Counted from the first letter of the stretch, positions 45,120-57,965 are shown. The stretch: DNA of 64,000 nt from Bacillus sp. SD075 (GCF_017355165.1 NZ_JADILK010000001.1:372001-436000); one strand, 5' to 3'. The notes: a model not told the origin generated them from the letters alone. Translations and numbers: made by a program.

Positions 45120-46307
45120 ATGAAAAACCAATGGACAAACTATTATACAGGCTATGTAAAGGTGAAAGCTTATGGAAAAGGTGCAGAACGGCTGATTAAT
45201 ATGCTGACGAGAAGGGGGCTTCATATCTGGGATGTGAAGCGTGTCGGAAGCGAATCCCTGATTTTTCATATGGATGTCAGGGATATCCCCAAACTCCGTC
45301 AGGTCATGCGTAAGAGCGATTGTAAAGTAAAGTTCATGCAAGGGAAGGGTTTCCCTTTCCTAATGAAGAGAGTCATGAAAAACAGCGGGTTTTTAGCGGG
45401 GATGATTGCTTTCCTGCTTTGTATATTTGTACTTTCCAATATGGTATGGGGCATCGAGGTTCAAGATGCCAAACCGGCAACCGAGCATGCCATCCGGAAA
45501 GAATTGGACAAGATGGGCGTGAAGATCGGTAAAGTGCAATTCTTTGTTGATGATGTGGATACGATTCAGCGTAAGCTGTCGGACCGGATTAGTGCACTGA
45601 CGTGGGTAGGGGTTGAGTTAAAGGGAACGACATACCATTTTCGGGTTGTGGAAAAACGGCAGCCTAAAGAAGTCGAGAAAACATCTCCACAGAATTTGGT
45701 AGCGTCAAAAAAAGCGATCATCACTGATATGTTCGTTGAAAAAGGACAATCTATTGTTAATGTGAATGATTATGTAGGAAAAGGGCAGCTTCTTGTTTCA
45801 GGACTGATCGGAAAAGAGGATAAACAGGAAATCGTATCCGCACAGGGAGTAATAAAAGGGAAAACGTGGTATAAAGCGAAAGTGGAAGTTCCGTTAAAAA
45901 CCAAGTTTTCCGTTTTTAATGGAGATGAAACGAGCAGGCACTTTTTGAAAATGGGGGGCTTTTCCCTGCCGGTATGGGGATTCAAGGATCCGGGATATGA
46001 AAAAAAGGAAAAAGAAACGACAGTGAGGCCATTTCACTTTCTTCAATGGGAACTTCCCATTTCCTATAAACAAGTGACCTTAAGGAGCAAGGAAGATATT
46101 GTACGAAGTTATACGGAGGAACAAGCGGTGAAGGAAGGCAGGAAAATGGCTAAAGCAGAATTGAAAAAGCATTTGGACGAGGAAGATGAAATCGTCGAGG
46201 AAAAAATTTTGCACGAAAGCATGGAGAATGGTAAAGTTAAATTATCTATACATTACCAAGTTATTGAAGATATAGCGATTGGACAACCAATCATTCAAGG
46301 AGACTAA
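45120..46307 (+). CDS. yqfD: Sporulation protein YqfD
   Basis: The 395-residue protein has a cytoplasmic N-terminal region (about residues 1-90), a transmembrane segment (about 95-117, FLAGMIAFLLCIFVLSNMVWG, in part), and a long extracytoplasmic YqfD domain with ALTWVGVELKGTTYHFRVVEKR-type segments. Mutants of the B. subtilis gene are affected in sporulation; the molecular role is not known. It is preceded by GGGAGGTCTCC and followed three bases later by phoH, so the three genes are a unit. Confidence 0.92.
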   Translation: MKNQWTNYYTGYVKVKAYGKGAERLINMLTRRGLHIWDVKRVGSESLIFHMDVRDIPKLRQVMRKSDCKVKFMQGKGFPFLMKRVMKNSGFLAGMIAFLLCIFVLSNMVWGIEVQDAKPATEHAIRKELDKMGVKIGKVQFFVDDVDTIQRKLSDRISALTWVGVELKGTTYHFRVVEKRQPKEVEKTSPQNLVASKKAIITDMFVEKGQSIVNVNDYVGKGQLLVSGLIGKEDKQEIVSAQGVIKGKTWYKAKVEVPLKTKFSVFNGDETSRHFLKMGGFSLPVWGFKDPGYEKKEKETTVRPFHFLQWELPISYKQVTLRSKEDIVRSYTEEQAVKEGRKMAKAELKKHLDEEDEIVEEKILHESMENGKVKLSIHYQVIEDIAIGQPIIQGD

Positions 46308-46310
46308 CGA

Positions 46311-47273
46311 ATGGCAGATGATGTGAAAGTAATTAAGCTCGAAATAAAATCACCCAATGAAGCGATCGCGTTATTGGGCAATGGGGATTCAAACGTAAAA
46401 GTGCTTGAAGAAGAGCTTGGCATTTCCGTCATAACCCGAGGTGAAGCGGTGAGTGTTGCCGGGGATATCGAGCGGGTGACGATGGGGGAGGAAATCCTTA
46501 AGGCATTACTGACAGTTATCAGAAAAGGAATTGCAATCAGTTCCAGAGATGTGCTTTATGCAATTGAATTGGCAAGAAAAGGAACATTGGAGTATTTCGG
46601 TGAATTATATGATGAGGAAATCGCTAAAACGGCTAAGGGTAAATCCATTAAAGTCAAAACAATCGGGCAGAGGTACTATATTCAGGCAATAAAGAAACAG
46701 GACCTTGTATTTGGAATAGGGCCTGCCGGAACCGGAAAGACCTATCTTGCTGTAGTGATGGCCATCAATGCATTGAAAAATGGACATGTTAAACGGATCA
46801 TCCTGACACGGCCTGCCGTCGAAGCAGGGGAAAGCCTCGGTTTTCTGCCAGGTGATTTGAAAGAAAAGGTAGATCCTTATCTAAGGCCGCTGTATGACGC
46901 TCTCCATGACCTCCTGGGGATGGAACAGACGCTAAGGATGATAGAGCGCGGAACGATCGAAATAGCTCCTCTGGCTTATATGAGGGGCCGTACGCTTGAA
47001 GATGCCTTTGTCATATTGGATGAAGCCCAGAATACGACGGAAGCCCAAATGAAGATGTTCTTGACCCGGCTTGGTTTTGGATCGAAAATGGTCATTACGG
47101 GAGACCGAACCCAGATTGACCTTCCAAAAGGTATGAAGTCAGGTCTGGTCCGGGTAGAAGAGATCTTGAAGAATGTTAAAGGCCTTTCCTTTGTTTATTT
47201 TGAACAAAGTGATGTAGTGAGGCATCCGCTTGTTGCCAAAATCATTACTGCTTACGAGCAGGCGAAGTCCTAA
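46311..47273 (+). CDS. phoH: PhoH family ATPase
   Basis: The Walker A motif GPAGTGKT (about residues 141-148), Walker B FVILDEAQNT and the sensor MVITGDRTQIDLP form the PhoH domain. An N-terminal KH-like region with EEELGISVITRGEAVSVAG precedes it. The protein is cytoplasmic; RNA binding or unwinding is suggested for the family. It has 320 residues. It usually neighbours ybeY and the HD phosphodiesterase gene, as here, hinting at a role in rRNA metabolism. Confidence 0.94.
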   Translation: MADDVKVIKLEIKSPNEAIALLGNGDSNVKVLEEELGISVITRGEAVSVAGDIERVTMGEEILKALLTVIRKGIAISSRDVLYAIELARKGTLEYFGELYDEEIAKTAKGKSIKVKTIGQRYYIQAIKKQDLVFGIGPAGTGKTYLAVVMAINALKNGHVKRIILTRPAVEAGESLGFLPGDLKEKVDPYLRPLYDALHDLLGMEQTLRMIERGTIEIAPLAYMRGRTLEDAFVILDEAQNTTEAQMKMFLTRLGFGSKMVITGDRTQIDLPKGMKSGLVRVEEILKNVKGLSFVYFEQSDVVRHPLVAKIITAYEQAKS

Positions 47274-47275
47274 GA

Positions 47276-47306
47276 AAAAATCCGCCATTTCAATCGGCGG
47301 ATTTTT
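47276..47306 (+). terminator. Terminator of yqfC-yqfD-phoH
   Basis: AAAAATCCGCC and GGCGGATTTTT form a perfect 11-base inverted repeat. Confidence 0.93.
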
Positions 47307-47467
47307 CGTGATGTGTCTAAATGGCAAACTTTTTGGTTAAAAGGTGGATATGGAATGAAAGAAGCTTTACATTTATCAATACGAAGGTGAAAATGTACAT
47401 GAAAACTGTTATGATTTTACATATCTAGAATAATAAACATCATTTTTTTTTTTTAGGAGGGCCTTCC

Positions 47468-49627
47468 TTGAATCGTATCCAAAAATTTTTCACTCAAATA
47501 AAAGGGCTGTTGGTCCATCGCTTTTTTCAAGTGCTATTGTTTATCGTACTTGGCTTGTTTGCTTATGGGTTAATGTTCTCCAATGTTAAGCCGGAAAGGG
47601 TCCAGGTAGAGCTTTTTAAGCCTGCGGAACAAACGATCCGTTCGACCAAGACTGTGGAAGATACCTATAAGACGGAACAGGAAAAAGAAGAGATTTCAAA
47701 ACAGGTGGCGGATGTTTATTCTTTAAAAAAAGAATATGCCAAAAATAAAGTCGATTTGATATCATCCATTTTCGATTCAGCGATTGAGGTGAATAAAGAA
47801 ACGAACCCCGCTGAAGATCATAAAGATGATGAGGGGAAAGAGGATAAAAAAGAGTTCGTTAAGACGGATGCACAAAAAGTTTCCATATTAAAAGAAAAAT
47901 TGACCGATGAAGTCAATAAAAATATTGAGGAATCCGTTTTCCTTGCTTTAGTGAAGGCGGATGAAGATGAGTTGAAAATAGCGAAGGATTCAACCATTAC
48001 GGCCGTGAATAATGTGATGAGCTCCCGAATCGCTGCAAGTGATGTCGAAAATGCCAAGAAAAAGGTTGTAGAGGAATTGGATTATATGAGCATTAGTGGC
48101 GATATGAAAAAAGCCTCCACTTCCCTTGCTCGTACGGCAATCATTCAAAATGTATTTTTCGATAAGGACAAAACCGAGGAACAGCGAAGGAAAGCGGTTG
48201 AAAGCGTTGAGCCAATCAGGATCCTTCAAGGCCAGATCATCGTTGAAGAAAATCAGTTAGTGGACAGGGACGTATATAGGCAGCTTGAACTGGCAGGCTT
48301 CTTAAATGCCGAGTCTACCATTTACCCGTATATCGGCCTGCTGTTATTCATATTCCTGACCTTTGCCGCTTTTTATTATTTTTTCTACTATTCCATTTCC
48401 AAAAAGGATAACAAGTACAATCAGTTATTGATATTCAGTCTTGTCTTCATCCTTTCAATGGCTACCATGAAAACGGTCAGCATTCTGGCAGACCTGAAAA
48501 ACTCGAACTTGGAATACATTTTCCCGGGTGCCATGGCGGCGATGCTCATCAAGATATTATTGAATGATAAGTTAGCGGTAGCAATGATCATATTGTTAGG
48601 TTCGTATGGTACGATTATATTTAATGGAGATACACCTGGAAATCTTGATTTCTCGATGGGGCTTTATATCATTTTCGGGGGATTGACGGCGATCATCATT
48701 CTGTCTAGGCCCAATTTCAAATCAAAGGTGCTTGTAGCAGGGCTGCTATTGTCTTTAATCAATATGGCATTTGTTTTTTCGCTCATCTTTATAATGGACA
48801 GCCATTATACTAGAATGGAGTACTTGTATTATGCTGTTGCTTCCATAGGTTCTGGAGTGGGTTCAGCCGTTTTGACAATGGGGCTGTTGCCTTTTTTCGA
48901 AGCTGGTTTCGGGATCCTATCGTCGATTAAGCTTATCGAGCTCGCGAATCCCAATCATCCGTTACTGCGGAGGATCTTGATTGAGGCTCCGGGGACATAT
49001 CATCACAGTGTAATGGTCGCCAATTTGGCGGAATCGGCTTGTGAAGCCATCGGGTCGAATGGGTTGCTTGCAAGGGTCGGCAGTTATTATCATGATATCG
49101 GTAAAACGAAGCGGCCGCACTTCTTCATCGAAAATCAGATGAGTGAAGAGAACCCGCATGATCGGCTGCAGCCGGAAACGAGCAGGGATATCATCATTGC
49201 CCATGCCGTAGATGGCGGGGAGATGCTGCGCAGTCACAAATTCCCGAAAGAGATTGTGGATATCGCAGAGCAGCATCATGGGACTACTTTATTGAAGTTT
49301 TTCTACCATAAGGCAAAAAAACAGGATGAGGCCACACTCGAAACGGCCTATCGATATCCAGGGCCGAGGGCGATAATGAAGGAAGTGGCCGTCATTGGCA
49401 TAGCCGATAGTGTGGAAGCTGCAGTGAGATCGATGAAGCACCCCACTCCGGAGAAGATCGAAGAGCTGGTAAGCTTCATCATTCAGGACAGGATTCAAGA
49501 TGGCCAATTTGATGAATGTGACATTACTATGAGAGAATTGAGTATCGTGAAGCATTCCTTATGTGAATCGCTGAATGGTATCTTCCACTCCAGGATTGAA
49601 TATCCGGAGCCAGATAAATTAGGATAG
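47468..49627 (+). CDS. pgpH: c-di-AMP phosphodiesterase PgpH (7TM-HD protein)
   Basis: A 719-residue membrane protein: one N-terminal transmembrane helix, a large extracellular 7TMR-HDED domain (about residues 45-285), seven transmembrane helices (about 290-480) and a cytoplasmic HD domain with [14 protein letters not shown] and [15 protein letters not shown] (metal ligands). PgpH degrades c-di-AMP to pApA. The start is TTG 47468, preceded by AGGAGGG, itself directly after a run of 12 Ts (47443-47454). It heads the pgpH-ybeY-dgkA-cdd-era-recO cluster. Confidence 0.96.
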   Translation: MNRIQKFFTQIKGLLVHRFFQVLLFIVLGLFAYGLMFSNVKPERVQVELFKPAEQTIRSTKTVEDTYKTEQEKEEISKQVADVYSLKKEYAKNKVDLISSIFDSAIEVNKETNPAEDHKDDEGKEDKKEFVKTDAQKVSILKEKLTDEVNKNIEESVFLALVKADEDELKIAKDSTITAVNNVMSSRIAASDVENAKKKVVEELDYMSISGDMKKASTSLARTAIIQNVFFDKDKTEEQRRKAVESVEPIRILQGQIIVEENQLVDRDVYRQLELAGFLNAESTIYPYIGLLLFIFLTFAAFYYFFYYSISKKDNKYNQLLIFSLVFILSMATMKTVSILADLKNSNLEYIFPGAMAAMLIKILLNDKLAVAMIILLGSYGTIIFNGDTPGNLDFSMGLYIIFGGLTAIIILSRPNFKSKVLVAGLLLSLINMAFVFSLIFIMDSHYTRMEYLYYAVASIGSGVGSAVLTMGLLPFFEAGFGILSSIKLIELANPNHPLLRRILIEAPGTYHHSVMVANLAESACEAIGSNGLLARVGSYYHDIGKTKRPHFFIENQMSEENPHDRLQPETSRDIIIAHAVDGGEMLRSHKFPKEIVDIAEQHHGTTLLKFFYHKAKKQDEATLETAYRYPGPRAIMKEVAVIGIADSVEAAVRSMKHPTPEKIEELVSFIIQDRIQDGQFDECDITMRELSIVKHSLCESLNGIFHSRIEYPEPDKLG

Positions 49628-49638
49628 AAGGTGAAAGA

Positions 49639-50115
49639 ATGATTTTAGCTATCGATTTAATGGATGAAACGAATGAAGTAACGGAGGAAGCTCAGCAGCT
49701 TGTTGAAAGCATTCTGCAATTTGCGGCTAGAAAAGAAAACATTGAAAAAGATACCGAGCTGTCCGTTACATTTGTAGACAATGGTAGGATCAGGGAAATC
49801 AATAAAGAATATCGCCATAAAGATTCAGCTACAGATGTCATTTCTTTTGCACTTGAAGAAATGGGAGAAAATGAAGTGGAAATTGTCGGAGCGGAAATGC
49901 CCCGCATGTTAGGGGATATCATCATTTCCATTGAACGTACGAAAGAACAGGCTGAAGAATATGGTCATTCATTTGACCGGGAACTTGGATTTTTAGCGCT
50001 GCATGGATTTCTTCATTTATTGGGATTCGACCACATGAATGAAGAAGATGAAAAAGTGATGTTCGCAAAACAGAAGGAGATCTTGGAAGAATATGGACTT
50101 TCAAGAGAAGGATAA
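49639..50115 (+). CDS. ybeY: Endoribonuclease YbeY, rRNA maturation
   Basis: The zinc motif H-x3-H-x5-H appears as [11 protein letters not shown] (about residues 115-125), preceded by LNEYRHKD-type ([17 protein letters not shown]) and [10 protein letters not shown]. YbeY trims the 3' end of 16S rRNA and takes part in ribosome quality control. The length of 158 residues fits. It overlaps the start of dgkA by 23 bases. ATG 49639 follows GAAGGTG. Confidence 0.97.
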   Translation: MILAIDLMDETNEVTEEAQQLVESILQFAARKENIEKDTELSVTFVDNGRIREINKEYRHKDSATDVISFALEEMGENEVEIVGAEMPRMLGDIIISIERTKEQAEEYGHSFDRELGFLALHGFLHLLGFDHMNEEDEKVMFAKQKEILEEYGLSREG

Positions 50116-50470
50116 AAAAAGGTATCCTTTATTAAAAAGTTTCTCTTTTGCCTGTCAGGGAATTTTGGAGGCTGTTCGGACTGAACGCAATATCAAGATT
50201 CATTTCGCGTTAACGGCAATCGTCGTATTCTTTGGTTGGTACTTCTCATTGAATGGGATGGAGTGGCTTTTCATTTTGGCGGCCATAGCCGGAACGATCA
50301 CGTTGGAGCTCGTTAATTCAGCGATTGAAAGGGTAGTGGACCTGGTAACGGATCAAATCCATCCGCTTGCCAAGCAGGCAAAAGATATTGCAGCCGGAGC
50401 TGTATTCATATATGCTATATTTTCTATAATAGTTGGATTGATTATCTTTTTACCTAAGTTTGGCCTGTAG
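50093..50470 (+). CDS. dgkA: Undecaprenol kinase / diacylglycerol kinase (DgkA family)
   Basis: A 125-residue protein with three transmembrane helices and the family signature [13 protein letters not shown] (about residues 76-88), containing the catalytic glutamate. In Gram-positive bacteria this enzyme phosphorylates undecaprenol, feeding cell-wall lipid carrier pools. ATG 50093 lies inside ybeY, eight bases after AAGGAG. cdd follows 39 bases after its stop. Confidence 0.95.
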   Translation: MDFQEKDKKRYPLLKSFSFACQGILEAVRTERNIKIHFALTAIVVFFGWYFSLNGMEWLFILAAIAGTITLELVNSAIERVVDLVTDQIHPLAKQAKDIAAGAVFIYAIFSIIVGLIIFLPKFGL

Positions 50471-51830
<1,360 letters not shown>

Positions 51831-51930
51831 TTAACAAAATTTACGCGTCATGAAAGCTTGGAAAACGGTCAAGCTAATCATATGGTCGGATATTCATAAT
51901 TGCTAGTTAAAAATGAAAGGTGGGCTTTAT

Positions 51931-52074
51931 ATGTTGGATTTTACCTGGGAATTATTTAGTGAAACAGGTAATGTGGACACCTATTTGCTGTTTAAGGAGA
52001 TAGAAGTCGAAAGACAGGAAAGACACTTGGTATTGAATGATGAGCTAGCAGAAATTGATTTTCCTGTTTCATAG
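51931..52074 (+). CDS. yqzL: YqzL family protein (47 aa)
   Basis: ATG 51931 follows GAAAGGTGGGC and encodes a 47-residue acidic protein starting MLDFTWELFSETGNVDTYLL and ending with DFPVS. This matches B. subtilis YqzL in length, sequence and position between era and recO. The function is unknown. Confidence 0.93.
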   Translation: MLDFTWELFSETGNVDTYLLFKEIEVERQERHLVLNDELAEIDFPVS

Positions 52075-52107
52075 GTTAGTCTTGGCGAGCATGGGTGGTG
52101 TCTTGGT

Positions 52108-52860
52108 ATGCTCCAAAAATGTGAGGGCATTGTCATAAGGCGAACTGCATATGGAGAAAATAACAAAATCATTACAATATATACCCGAGAGCTAGGAAAA
52201 ATTGGCGTTATGGCTAGAGGAGCCAGTAAACCTAACAGCAGGCTTTCCGCCGTCACACAGCTTTTTTGCTCCGGGTATTTTCTTGTAACCACATCAACCG
52301 GACTCGGAAGCCTTCAGCAAGGCGAAATGGTCGATTCACTCCGTTTCATAAGGGAGGATCTTTTTGCCACTGCTTATGCTTCATATATTGTTGAATTGCT
52401 TGATAAAAGCGTCGAGGATAAGAAACCGAATCCATATTTGTATGAATTACTTTCGCAAACCTTGCATTACATAAACGAAGAATATGACGCAGAGGTTTTG
52501 AAATTCATTTTTGAAATGAAGATGCTGCCCGTCAATGGGATTAACCCTGTGCTGAATCAGTGTGCTGTATGTGGTGAAACGGAAGGGGAATTCTCCTTCT
52601 CGCTTAGGGAAGCGGGCTTTATCTGTCACCGCTGTCTGGGGAAAGACCCTTATCACTATAAAATTTCACCTGCAGCCGTCAAATTACTGCGGATCTTTTA
52701 TTATTTCGATTTATCAAGGCTCGGAAACATTTCCGTCAAGCCTGAAACGAAAAGAGAACTGCAGAAGATCATCGATGCTTATTATGAGGAATATTCTGGT
52801 CTGCATTTGAAATCAAAAAAGTTCCTGAAACAGATTGATACGATGAAAGACATGTTTTAG
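52108..52860 (+). CDS. recO: DNA repair protein RecO
   Basis: RecO loads RecA on SSB-coated DNA with RecR. The N-terminal OB fold has [22 protein letters not shown] (in part) and [13 protein letters not shown] helical region follows, then a zinc-binding segment with CAVCGETEG and FICHRC (about residues 151-178). The length is 250 residues. ATG 52108 follows GGGTGGTG. It ends the pgpH-era cluster; the T-box leader begins about 55 bases later. Confidence 0.95.
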   Translation: MLQKCEGIVIRRTAYGENNKIITIYTRELGKIGVMARGASKPNSRLSAVTQLFCSGYFLVTTSTGLGSLQQGEMVDSLRFIREDLFATAYASYIVELLDKSVEDKKPNPYLYELLSQTLHYINEEYDAEVLKFIFEMKMLPVNGINPVLNQCAVCGETEGEFSFSLREAGFICHRCLGKDPYHYKISPAAVKLLRIFYYFDLSRLGNISVKPETKRELQKIIDAYYEEYSGLHLKSKKFLKQIDTMKDMF

Positions 52861-52914
52861 GATCTGACCTATTGACATTCGATGCTAGTTTGTATAAAAT
52901 TCTAATCATCAAAA

Positions 52915-53121
52915 TAAGAAGATTGCGTTGATGGAAAAGAGTATCTGTCATTCTCCATAAAAAGCGAGCCCGGGACGGTGGAAGCCGGGATATGGATTTA
53001 CAGGGAAGGGCGTTTCCGGAGCATGTTGCTTTGAAAAGAGGCCGTTTATAAACGGCAATTAGGGTGGAACCGCGGGTATACTCTCGTCCCTATGCATTTC
53101 GCATAGGGACGGGAGTTTTTT
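52915..53121 (+). promoter_or_regulatory. Glycine T-box riboswitch upstream of glyQS
   Basis: The T-box core AGGGTGGAACCGCG lies at 53061-53074. It is followed by the terminator CTCTCGTCCCTATGC / GCATAGGGACGGGAG (53081-53115; one G-U) and six Ts. The T-box side can instead form the antiterminator when uncharged tRNA-Gly binds. Stem I starts near 52915; GGC at 53009-53011 is the candidate glycine specifier, but I could not verify its loop. About 70 bases separate the terminator from glyQ. Confidence 0.92.
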
Positions 53122-53193
53122 GTTTGCCGAAATGTAATGGGTTCCGACCTTGAATTTTAAAAAGAGCCTTTTTAAATAACCTGGAGGTGTAAG

Positions 53194-54090
53194 ATGAATA
53201 TTCAAAATATGATTTTAACGTTACAAAAGCATTGGTCTGAACAAGGCTGCATATTAATGAATGCTTATGATGTCGAGAAAGGGGCAGGAACGATGAGCCC
53301 ATACACGTTCCTGAGAGCCATTGGACCGGAGCCATGGAGCGTTGCTTACGTAGAGCCTTCCCGCCGACCTGCTGACGGTCGCTATGGTGAGAACCCTAAT
53401 CGACTGTATCAGCATCATCAGTTCCAAGTGATCATGAAGCCATCGCCTGATAATATTCAGGAGTTATATTTGGATTCATTACGTGCTTTAGGGATAAATC
53501 CGCTTGAGCATGATATTCGCTTTGTGGAAGACAATTGGGAAAATCCATCACTAGGCTGTGCTGGTCTTGGTTGGGAAGTGTGGCTTGATGGGATGGAAAT
53601 CACCCAATTTACATATTTCCAACAAGTGGGCGGCCTTGAGTGTAAGCCGGTTTCCGTGGAAATTACATACGGGATCGAACGTCTCGCCTCTTACATTCAA
53701 GATAAGGAAAACGTATTTGACCTAGAATGGACAGATGGATTCACAGTTCGGGATATATTTGGACAGCCGGAATACGAACATTCGAAATATACTTTCGAAA
53801 CTTCCGACCTTGATATGCTGTTTCAACTTTTCACGATGTATGAAAAGGAAGCGCATCGCCAAATGGAAGAAGGACTTGTACACCCTGCATATGATTATGT
53901 TTTGAAATGTTCACATACATTTAACCTTTTGGATGCCAAAGGTGCCATCTCGGTGACGGAAAGAACGGGTTATATTGCCCGTTGCCGTAACTTAGCGCGT
54001 AAGGTTGCCAAAACCTTCTATGAAGAGCGGGAAAAATTAGGCTTCCCGATCCTGAAAGTGAAAGGGGAGAACACAAATGAGCAAGCGTGA
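53194..54090 (+). CDS. glyQ: Glycyl-tRNA synthetase alpha subunit
   Basis: The catalytic class II subunit of the bacterial tetrameric Gly[22 protein letters not shown] (opening), [26 protein letters not shown] and [20 protein letters not shown] are all characteristic. It has 298 residues. It charges tRNA-Gly with the beta subunit encoded by glyS, whose start overlaps its end by 14 bases. ATG 53194 follows CTGGAGGTG. Expression is governed by the T-box upstream. Confidence 0.98.
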   Translation: MNIQNMILTLQKHWSEQGCILMNAYDVEKGAGTMSPYTFLRAIGPEPWSVAYVEPSRRPADGRYGENPNRLYQHHQFQVIMKPSPDNIQELYLDSLRALGINPLEHDIRFVEDNWENPSLGCAGLGWEVWLDGMEITQFTYFQQVGGLECKPVSVEITYGIERLASYIQDKENVFDLEWTDGFTVRDIFGQPEYEHSKYTFETSDLDMLFQLFTMYEKEAHRQMEEGLVHPAYDYVLKCSHTFNLLDAKGAISVTERTGYIARCRNLARKVAKTFYEEREKLGFPILKVKGENTNEQA

Positions 54091-56146
54091 TTTGTTATTG
54101 GAGATTGGATTGGAAGAGCTGCCTGCCCGTTTTGTGACAGCATCAATGAAACAGTTGTCAGATAAAGTGCAGCAATGGCTAACGGAAAAAGCGATTGCAT
54201 TCGGAACGGTTGAAGCTTTTTCCACACCAAGACGTTTGGCCGTATTGGTGAAAGACGTGGAAGAATCCCAAAAGGATATCGAAGAGGAAGCAAAAGGTCC
54301 GGCTAAGAAAATCGCTTTGGACAGCGAAGGCAACTGGTCTAAAGCTGCATTGGGATTCGTAAGGGGTCAAGGCATGACTTCAGAGGATATATATTTTAAG
54401 GAACTCAAGGGTGTGGAATATGCCCATGTGAATAAATTCATAAAAGGACAGCAGACCGTTCAGCTTTTATCTGAGCTGCGGGAAATCATCAGCGGCATGA
54501 CGTTCCCGAAAAATATGCGCTGGGCCAATCAGGAGCTCCGTTTCGTCCGTCCGATTAAATGGCTGATTGCCCTATTCGGCAATGATATAGTGCCATTTAG
54601 CTTGGCTGATGTGGAAACGGGCCGTGAAACAAAAGGACACCGCTTCCTGGGCGATAGCGCAATCATCGAGGAACCGGAACGGTATGAAGATACGCTAAAA
54701 GAACAATTTGTAATGGCGGATCCAGATAAACGCCGACAAGTTATATTGGATCAGATTAAGGAGCTTGAGCAGGAAAAAAACTGGATCATCCCAGTCGATG
54801 AAGACCTGCTCGAAGAAGTCAATAATTTGGTGGAGTATCCAACGGTGTTATTTGGACATTTTGAAGAGGAATTCCTTGAGCTTCCTGCTGAGGTGCTTAT
54901 CACATCAATGAAGGAGCACCAACGTTATTTCCCTGTTAAAGATCAGGACGGGAAACTGCTTGCTTACTTTGTAACCGTGCGTAATGGCGATGACCGCCAT
55001 TTGGATAAGGTTTCTAAAGGGAATGAAAAAGTATTGCGAGCCCGCTTATCGGATGCAGCATTTTTCTATAAGGAAGATCAGAAAAAAGAGATTTCGGCGG
55101 CTTTGAAAAAGCTTGACAGCATCGTTTATCATGAAGAAATTGGTACATTAGCCGAGAAAACTGCCCGGGTAACTTCAGTGACCGGTGCCCTTGCGGATGC
55201 TTTGAATTTAAAGGCGGAAAAAGAAATGGCGCTTCGTACAGCGGCAATCGCCAAGTTCGATTTAGTGAGTCATATGGTTTATGAATTCCCTGAATTGCAA
55301 GGGTATATGGGTGAAAAATATGCGCTCTTAAAAGGGGAAGCCAAAGAAGTGGCCGCAGCTATCAATGAACATTATATGCCAAGACATGCGGATGACAATG
55401 TACCGCCTTCAGTCATTGGAGCAGTTGTGAGTTTAGCTGAAAAAATTGATACTTTGTCGTCATTCTTCGCTATCGGAATCATTCCGACAGGTTCCCAGGA
55501 TCCTTACGCATTAAGAAGGCAGGCGAGTGGTGTCGTCCAAATTTTAGCTGAGAAGAAATGGAATATTTCTTTAGAGGAGCTTATTGCTTTAGGCCTTAAA
55601 GGGTTGGAAGCAAAAGGCATCTTAAAACGTGATCTTGATGAAGTTAAGGCAGATATGTTCACATTCTTTAAAGCACGTGTCAAACACCTGCTTCAAGAAC
55701 AGCAAATCCGATATGACTTGATTGATGCAGTCCTGTTCAATGAGATCGGTTATATTCACTCTATCGTGGAACGTGCACATGTCTTGGATGCGAAAAAAGA
55801 CGAAGCCGGTTTTAAAGAAAGCCTGGAAGCTTTAAGTCGGGTCATGAATATTGCCGTAAAATGTGACAATAAGGTGACAGTTGACCCTAGTGCCTTTGAA
55901 AATGATCAAGAAAATGCGTTATACGTAAAATATCAAAAAGTGGCCATGCGTTATAATGAATCCAAAGATGAGAAAGAGCGATTTGAACAGCTTGTTTCGC
56001 TTCAATCGGAAATAGAGTCATATTTCGAGAATACAATGGTCATGGCAGATGATGAAGCAATCCGTAATAACCGTTTATCCTTAATGAAGGAAATCAGTGA
56101 TTTGGTTGCAGGTTTTGCTGCCATGAATAAAATCATCCTTTCATGA
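54077..56146 (+). CDS. glyS: Glycyl-tRNA synthetase beta subunit
   Basis: A 689-residue beta subunit starting [15 protein letters not shown], with [19 protein letters not shown] and the HD-like region with [20 protein letters not shown] (in part). The anticodon-binding part lies near the C-terminus. It binds tRNA-Gly and forms the alpha2-beta2 enzyme. ATG 54077 lies within glyQ behind AAAGGGGAG. The length is typical. Confidence 0.98.
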   Translation: MSKRDLLLEIGLEELPARFVTASMKQLSDKVQQWLTEKAIAFGTVEAFSTPRRLAVLVKDVEESQKDIEEEAKGPAKKIALDSEGNWSKAALGFVRGQGMTSEDIYFKELKGVEYAHVNKFIKGQQTVQLLSELREIISGMTFPKNMRWANQELRFVRPIKWLIALFGNDIVPFSLADVETGRETKGHRFLGDSAIIEEPERYEDTLKEQFVMADPDKRRQVILDQIKELEQEKNWIIPVDEDLLEEVNNLVEYPTVLFGHFEEEFLELPAEVLITSMKEHQRYFPVKDQDGKLLAYFVTVRNGDDRHLDKVSKGNEKVLRARLSDAAFFYKEDQKKEISAALKKLDSIVYHEEIGTLAEKTARVTSVTGALADALNLKAEKEMALRTAAIAKFDLVSHMVYEFPELQGYMGEKYALLKGEAKEVAAAINEHYMPRHADDNVPPSVIGAVVSLAEKIDTLSSFFAIGIIPTGSQDPYALRRQASGVVQILAEKKWNISLEELIALGLKGLEAKGILKRDLDEVKADMFTFFKARVKHLLQEQQIRYDLIDAVLFNEIGYIHSIVERAHVLDAKKDEAGFKESLEALSRVMNIAVKCDNKVTVDPSAFENDQENALYVKYQKVAMRYNESKDEKERFEQLVSLQSEIESYFENTMVMADDEAIRNNRLSLMKEISDLVAGFAAMNKIILS

Positions 56147-56160
56147 TCGAAAGGATGTAT

Positions 56161-56202
56161 GGAAATCGGAAACACTTTAAATAAGGGTTTCCGATTTCTT
56201 AA
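56161..56202 (+). terminator. Terminator after glyS
   Basis: GAAATCGGAAACAC pairs with GGGTTTCCGATTTC around loop TTTAAATAA; only a short T tail follows. Confidence 0.7.
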
Positions 56203-56311
56203 AAAGATAAATGGTCATTAAATAGGACAAAAATGCCCTAATTAAATAATTTAGTATATAATTATTAAATGAATAACTTTTGTTACTTTACTCTGCGAAA
56301 GCAGTGGGGTG

Positions 56312-56947
56312 GTGATTATAATCCAATTGAATAAGCGTCAGGAACAAATTTTACAAATTGTAAAAGAAAACGGACCGATTACCGGGGAACATATTGCAGA
56401 TAGATTGAACCTAACTAGGGCGACACTTCGTCCTGATCTAGCGATTTTAACGATGGCAGGTTTTCTTGATGCCAGGCCCCGAGTGGGGTATTTCTATACA
56501 GGCAGGTCAGGGACACAGCTCTTGACAGATAGCCTTAACCATCTTTATGTACGAGACTACCAATCGATACCTGTCGTTGTTGATGAAGGCATTTCCGTAT
56601 ATGATGCAATCGTCATGATGTTTTTAGAAGATGTCGGAACAATGTTCGTAGTCGATAAGCATGCATTGCTTGTTGGTGTCCTATCAAGAAAAGACTTGTT
56701 GCGTGCGAGTATTGGGAAACAAGAGCTTAACTCCATTCCAGTCAATATCATCATGACTAGGATGCCCAATATTACAATGTGTTCAAAAGAAGACCTTTTG
56801 ATTGATGTTGCAAAAAAATTGATTGATAAACAAATCGACTCATTACCGGTCGTCAAAGACACAGAAAAAGGCTATGAAGTAATTGGAAGGATTACAAAAA
56901 CCAATATTACGAAAGCATTCGTAGCTTTGGCTGATGAAGGCTATTAG
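56312..56947 (+). CDS. ccpN: CcpN, repressor of gluconeogenic genes
   Basis: An N-terminal helix-turn-helix ([26 protein letters not shown], in part, about residues 21-46) is followed by two CBS domains (about 75-135 and 140-205). CcpN in B. subtilis represses gapB and pckA under glycolytic conditions. Start placement is uncertain: GTG 56312 gives [11 protein letters not shown], equal in length to the B. subtilis N-terminus, but a GGGGTGGTGAT site would favour TTG 56327 six codons later. GTG 56309 is also possible. ppsR follows at once, as in B. subtilis. Confidence 0.92.
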   Translation: MIIIQLNKRQEQILQIVKENGPITGEHIADRLNLTRATLRPDLAILTMAGFLDARPRVGYFYTGRSGTQLLTDSLNHLYVRDYQSIPVVVDEGISVYDAIVMMFLEDVGTMFVVDKHALLVGVLSRKDLLRASIGKQELNSIPVNIIMTRMPNITMCSKEDLLIDVAKKLIDKQIDSLPVVKDTEKGYEVIGRITKTNITKAFVALADEGY

Positions 56948-56963
56948 GGGGCTTGCAAAAGGA

Positions 56964-57785
56964 ATGACGGAGAATATGAACGGTTCTATTATATATGTTG
57001 TATCGGATTCGGTAGGGGAAACAGCGGAATTGGTTACAAAAGCCGCTGCAAGCCAGTTCTCGGGATCTGCATTTTCCATAAAGAGAATTCCGTATATTGA
57101 AGATGAACAAAACGTGGATGAAGTGATATCACTGGCTAAGTTGGATGGGGCAATCATTGCTTATACCCTTGTGAAGCCAGCTATTAGAGCGTATATGAAA
57201 GCACAGGTCGAGAAAGAAAACCTGTCTGCTTATGACATTTTAGGGCCGCTTATGGACATCCTTCAGGAAAGGGCGCCAAAAGGGCCACTTAATGAACCTG
57301 GTCTTGTAAGAAAGCTGGATGATGACTATTTCAAGCGTGTGGAAGCCATCGAATTTGCTGTAAAATATGATGATGGACGTGACCCTCGAGGCATTTTACG
57401 TGCAGATATCGTTCTTGTGGGTGTTTCACGCACTTCCAAAACGCCTTTATCGCAATATTTAGCCCACAAACGCTATAAAGTAGCGAACGTACCTTTAGTG
57501 CCTGAAGTGGAACCTCCAGAAGAGCTGTTCTTGGTACCTCCTGAAAAATGCATTGGTTTAAAGATCAGCCCGGAAAAGCTTAACCATATTCGTAAAGAAC
57601 GATTAAAGTCACTTGGGCTCAATGATCACGCCATTTACGCAAATGTGGAGCGCATAAAAGAAGAATTGACATACTTTGATACAATCATATCAAGGTTGAA
57701 CTGTCCTATCATTGATGTAACCAATAAAGCTGTTGAAGAAACAGCTAATTTGATAATCAATATCCTTCAAAACAAAAACCGTTGA
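56964..57785 (+). CDS. yqfL: Pyruvate, phosphate dikinase regulatory protein family (YqfL)
   Basis: DUF299 proteins are bifunctional kinase/phosphorylases that control PPDK or PEP synthase. The N-terminal [16 protein letters not shown] and the P-loop [11 protein letters not shown] (about residues 156-166) are diagnostic, and [21 protein letters not shown] follows (in part). In B. subtilis YqfL works with CcpN in carbon-flux control. I use ATG 56964, 12 bases after AGGGGG; ATG 56976 with GGAG three bases away is the alternative, and ATG 56934 would overlap ccpN. Confidence 0.93.
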   Translation: MTENMNGSIIYVVSDSVGETAELVTKAAASQFSGSAFSIKRIPYIEDEQNVDEVISLAKLDGAIIAYTLVKPAIRAYMKAQVEKENLSAYDILGPLMDILQERAPKGPLNEPGLVRKLDDDYFKRVEAIEFAVKYDDGRDPRGILRADIVLVGVSRTSKTPLSQYLAHKRYKVANVPLVPEVEPPEELFLVPPEKCIGLKISPEKLNHIRKERLKSLGLNDHAIYANVERIKEELTYFDTIISRLNCPIIDVTNKAVEETANLIINILQNKNR

Positions 57786-57806
57786 TCCTTATAATTAAGG
57801 CAAATC

Positions 57807-57848
57807 AAAATGTGAGCTAGGCACTTTACGTGTCAGCTCACATTTTAA
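57807..57848 (+). terminator. Terminator after yqfL
   Basis: AAAATGTGAGCT (57807-57818) pairs exactly with AGCTCACATTTT (57834-57845). Confidence 0.9.
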
Positions 57849-57919
57849 TGCCAAGGTCAAATAAGGGAATAAAAAGAATAAGTTCAAAATAGTTACATAA
57901 AATTCCTTTTAGTTTCCAA

Positions 57920-57941
57920 ATGCAAATCCATTGATTTGCAT
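57920..57941. other. Perfect operator-like palindrome
   Basis: ATGCAAATC-CATT-GATTTGCAT. It lies 25 bases before the -35 element at 57966 and has no T tract, so it looks like a protein-binding site. The whole 57849-58270 gap holds no convincing gene. Confidence 0.5.
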
Positions 57942-57965
57942 GAAAACACATTCGAAATTTAAATG

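Noticed and set aside
52934-53110. tRNA-like folds in the leader before glyQ
   Set aside because: The region is a T-box riboswitch with an exact T-box core and terminator, not a tRNA gene.
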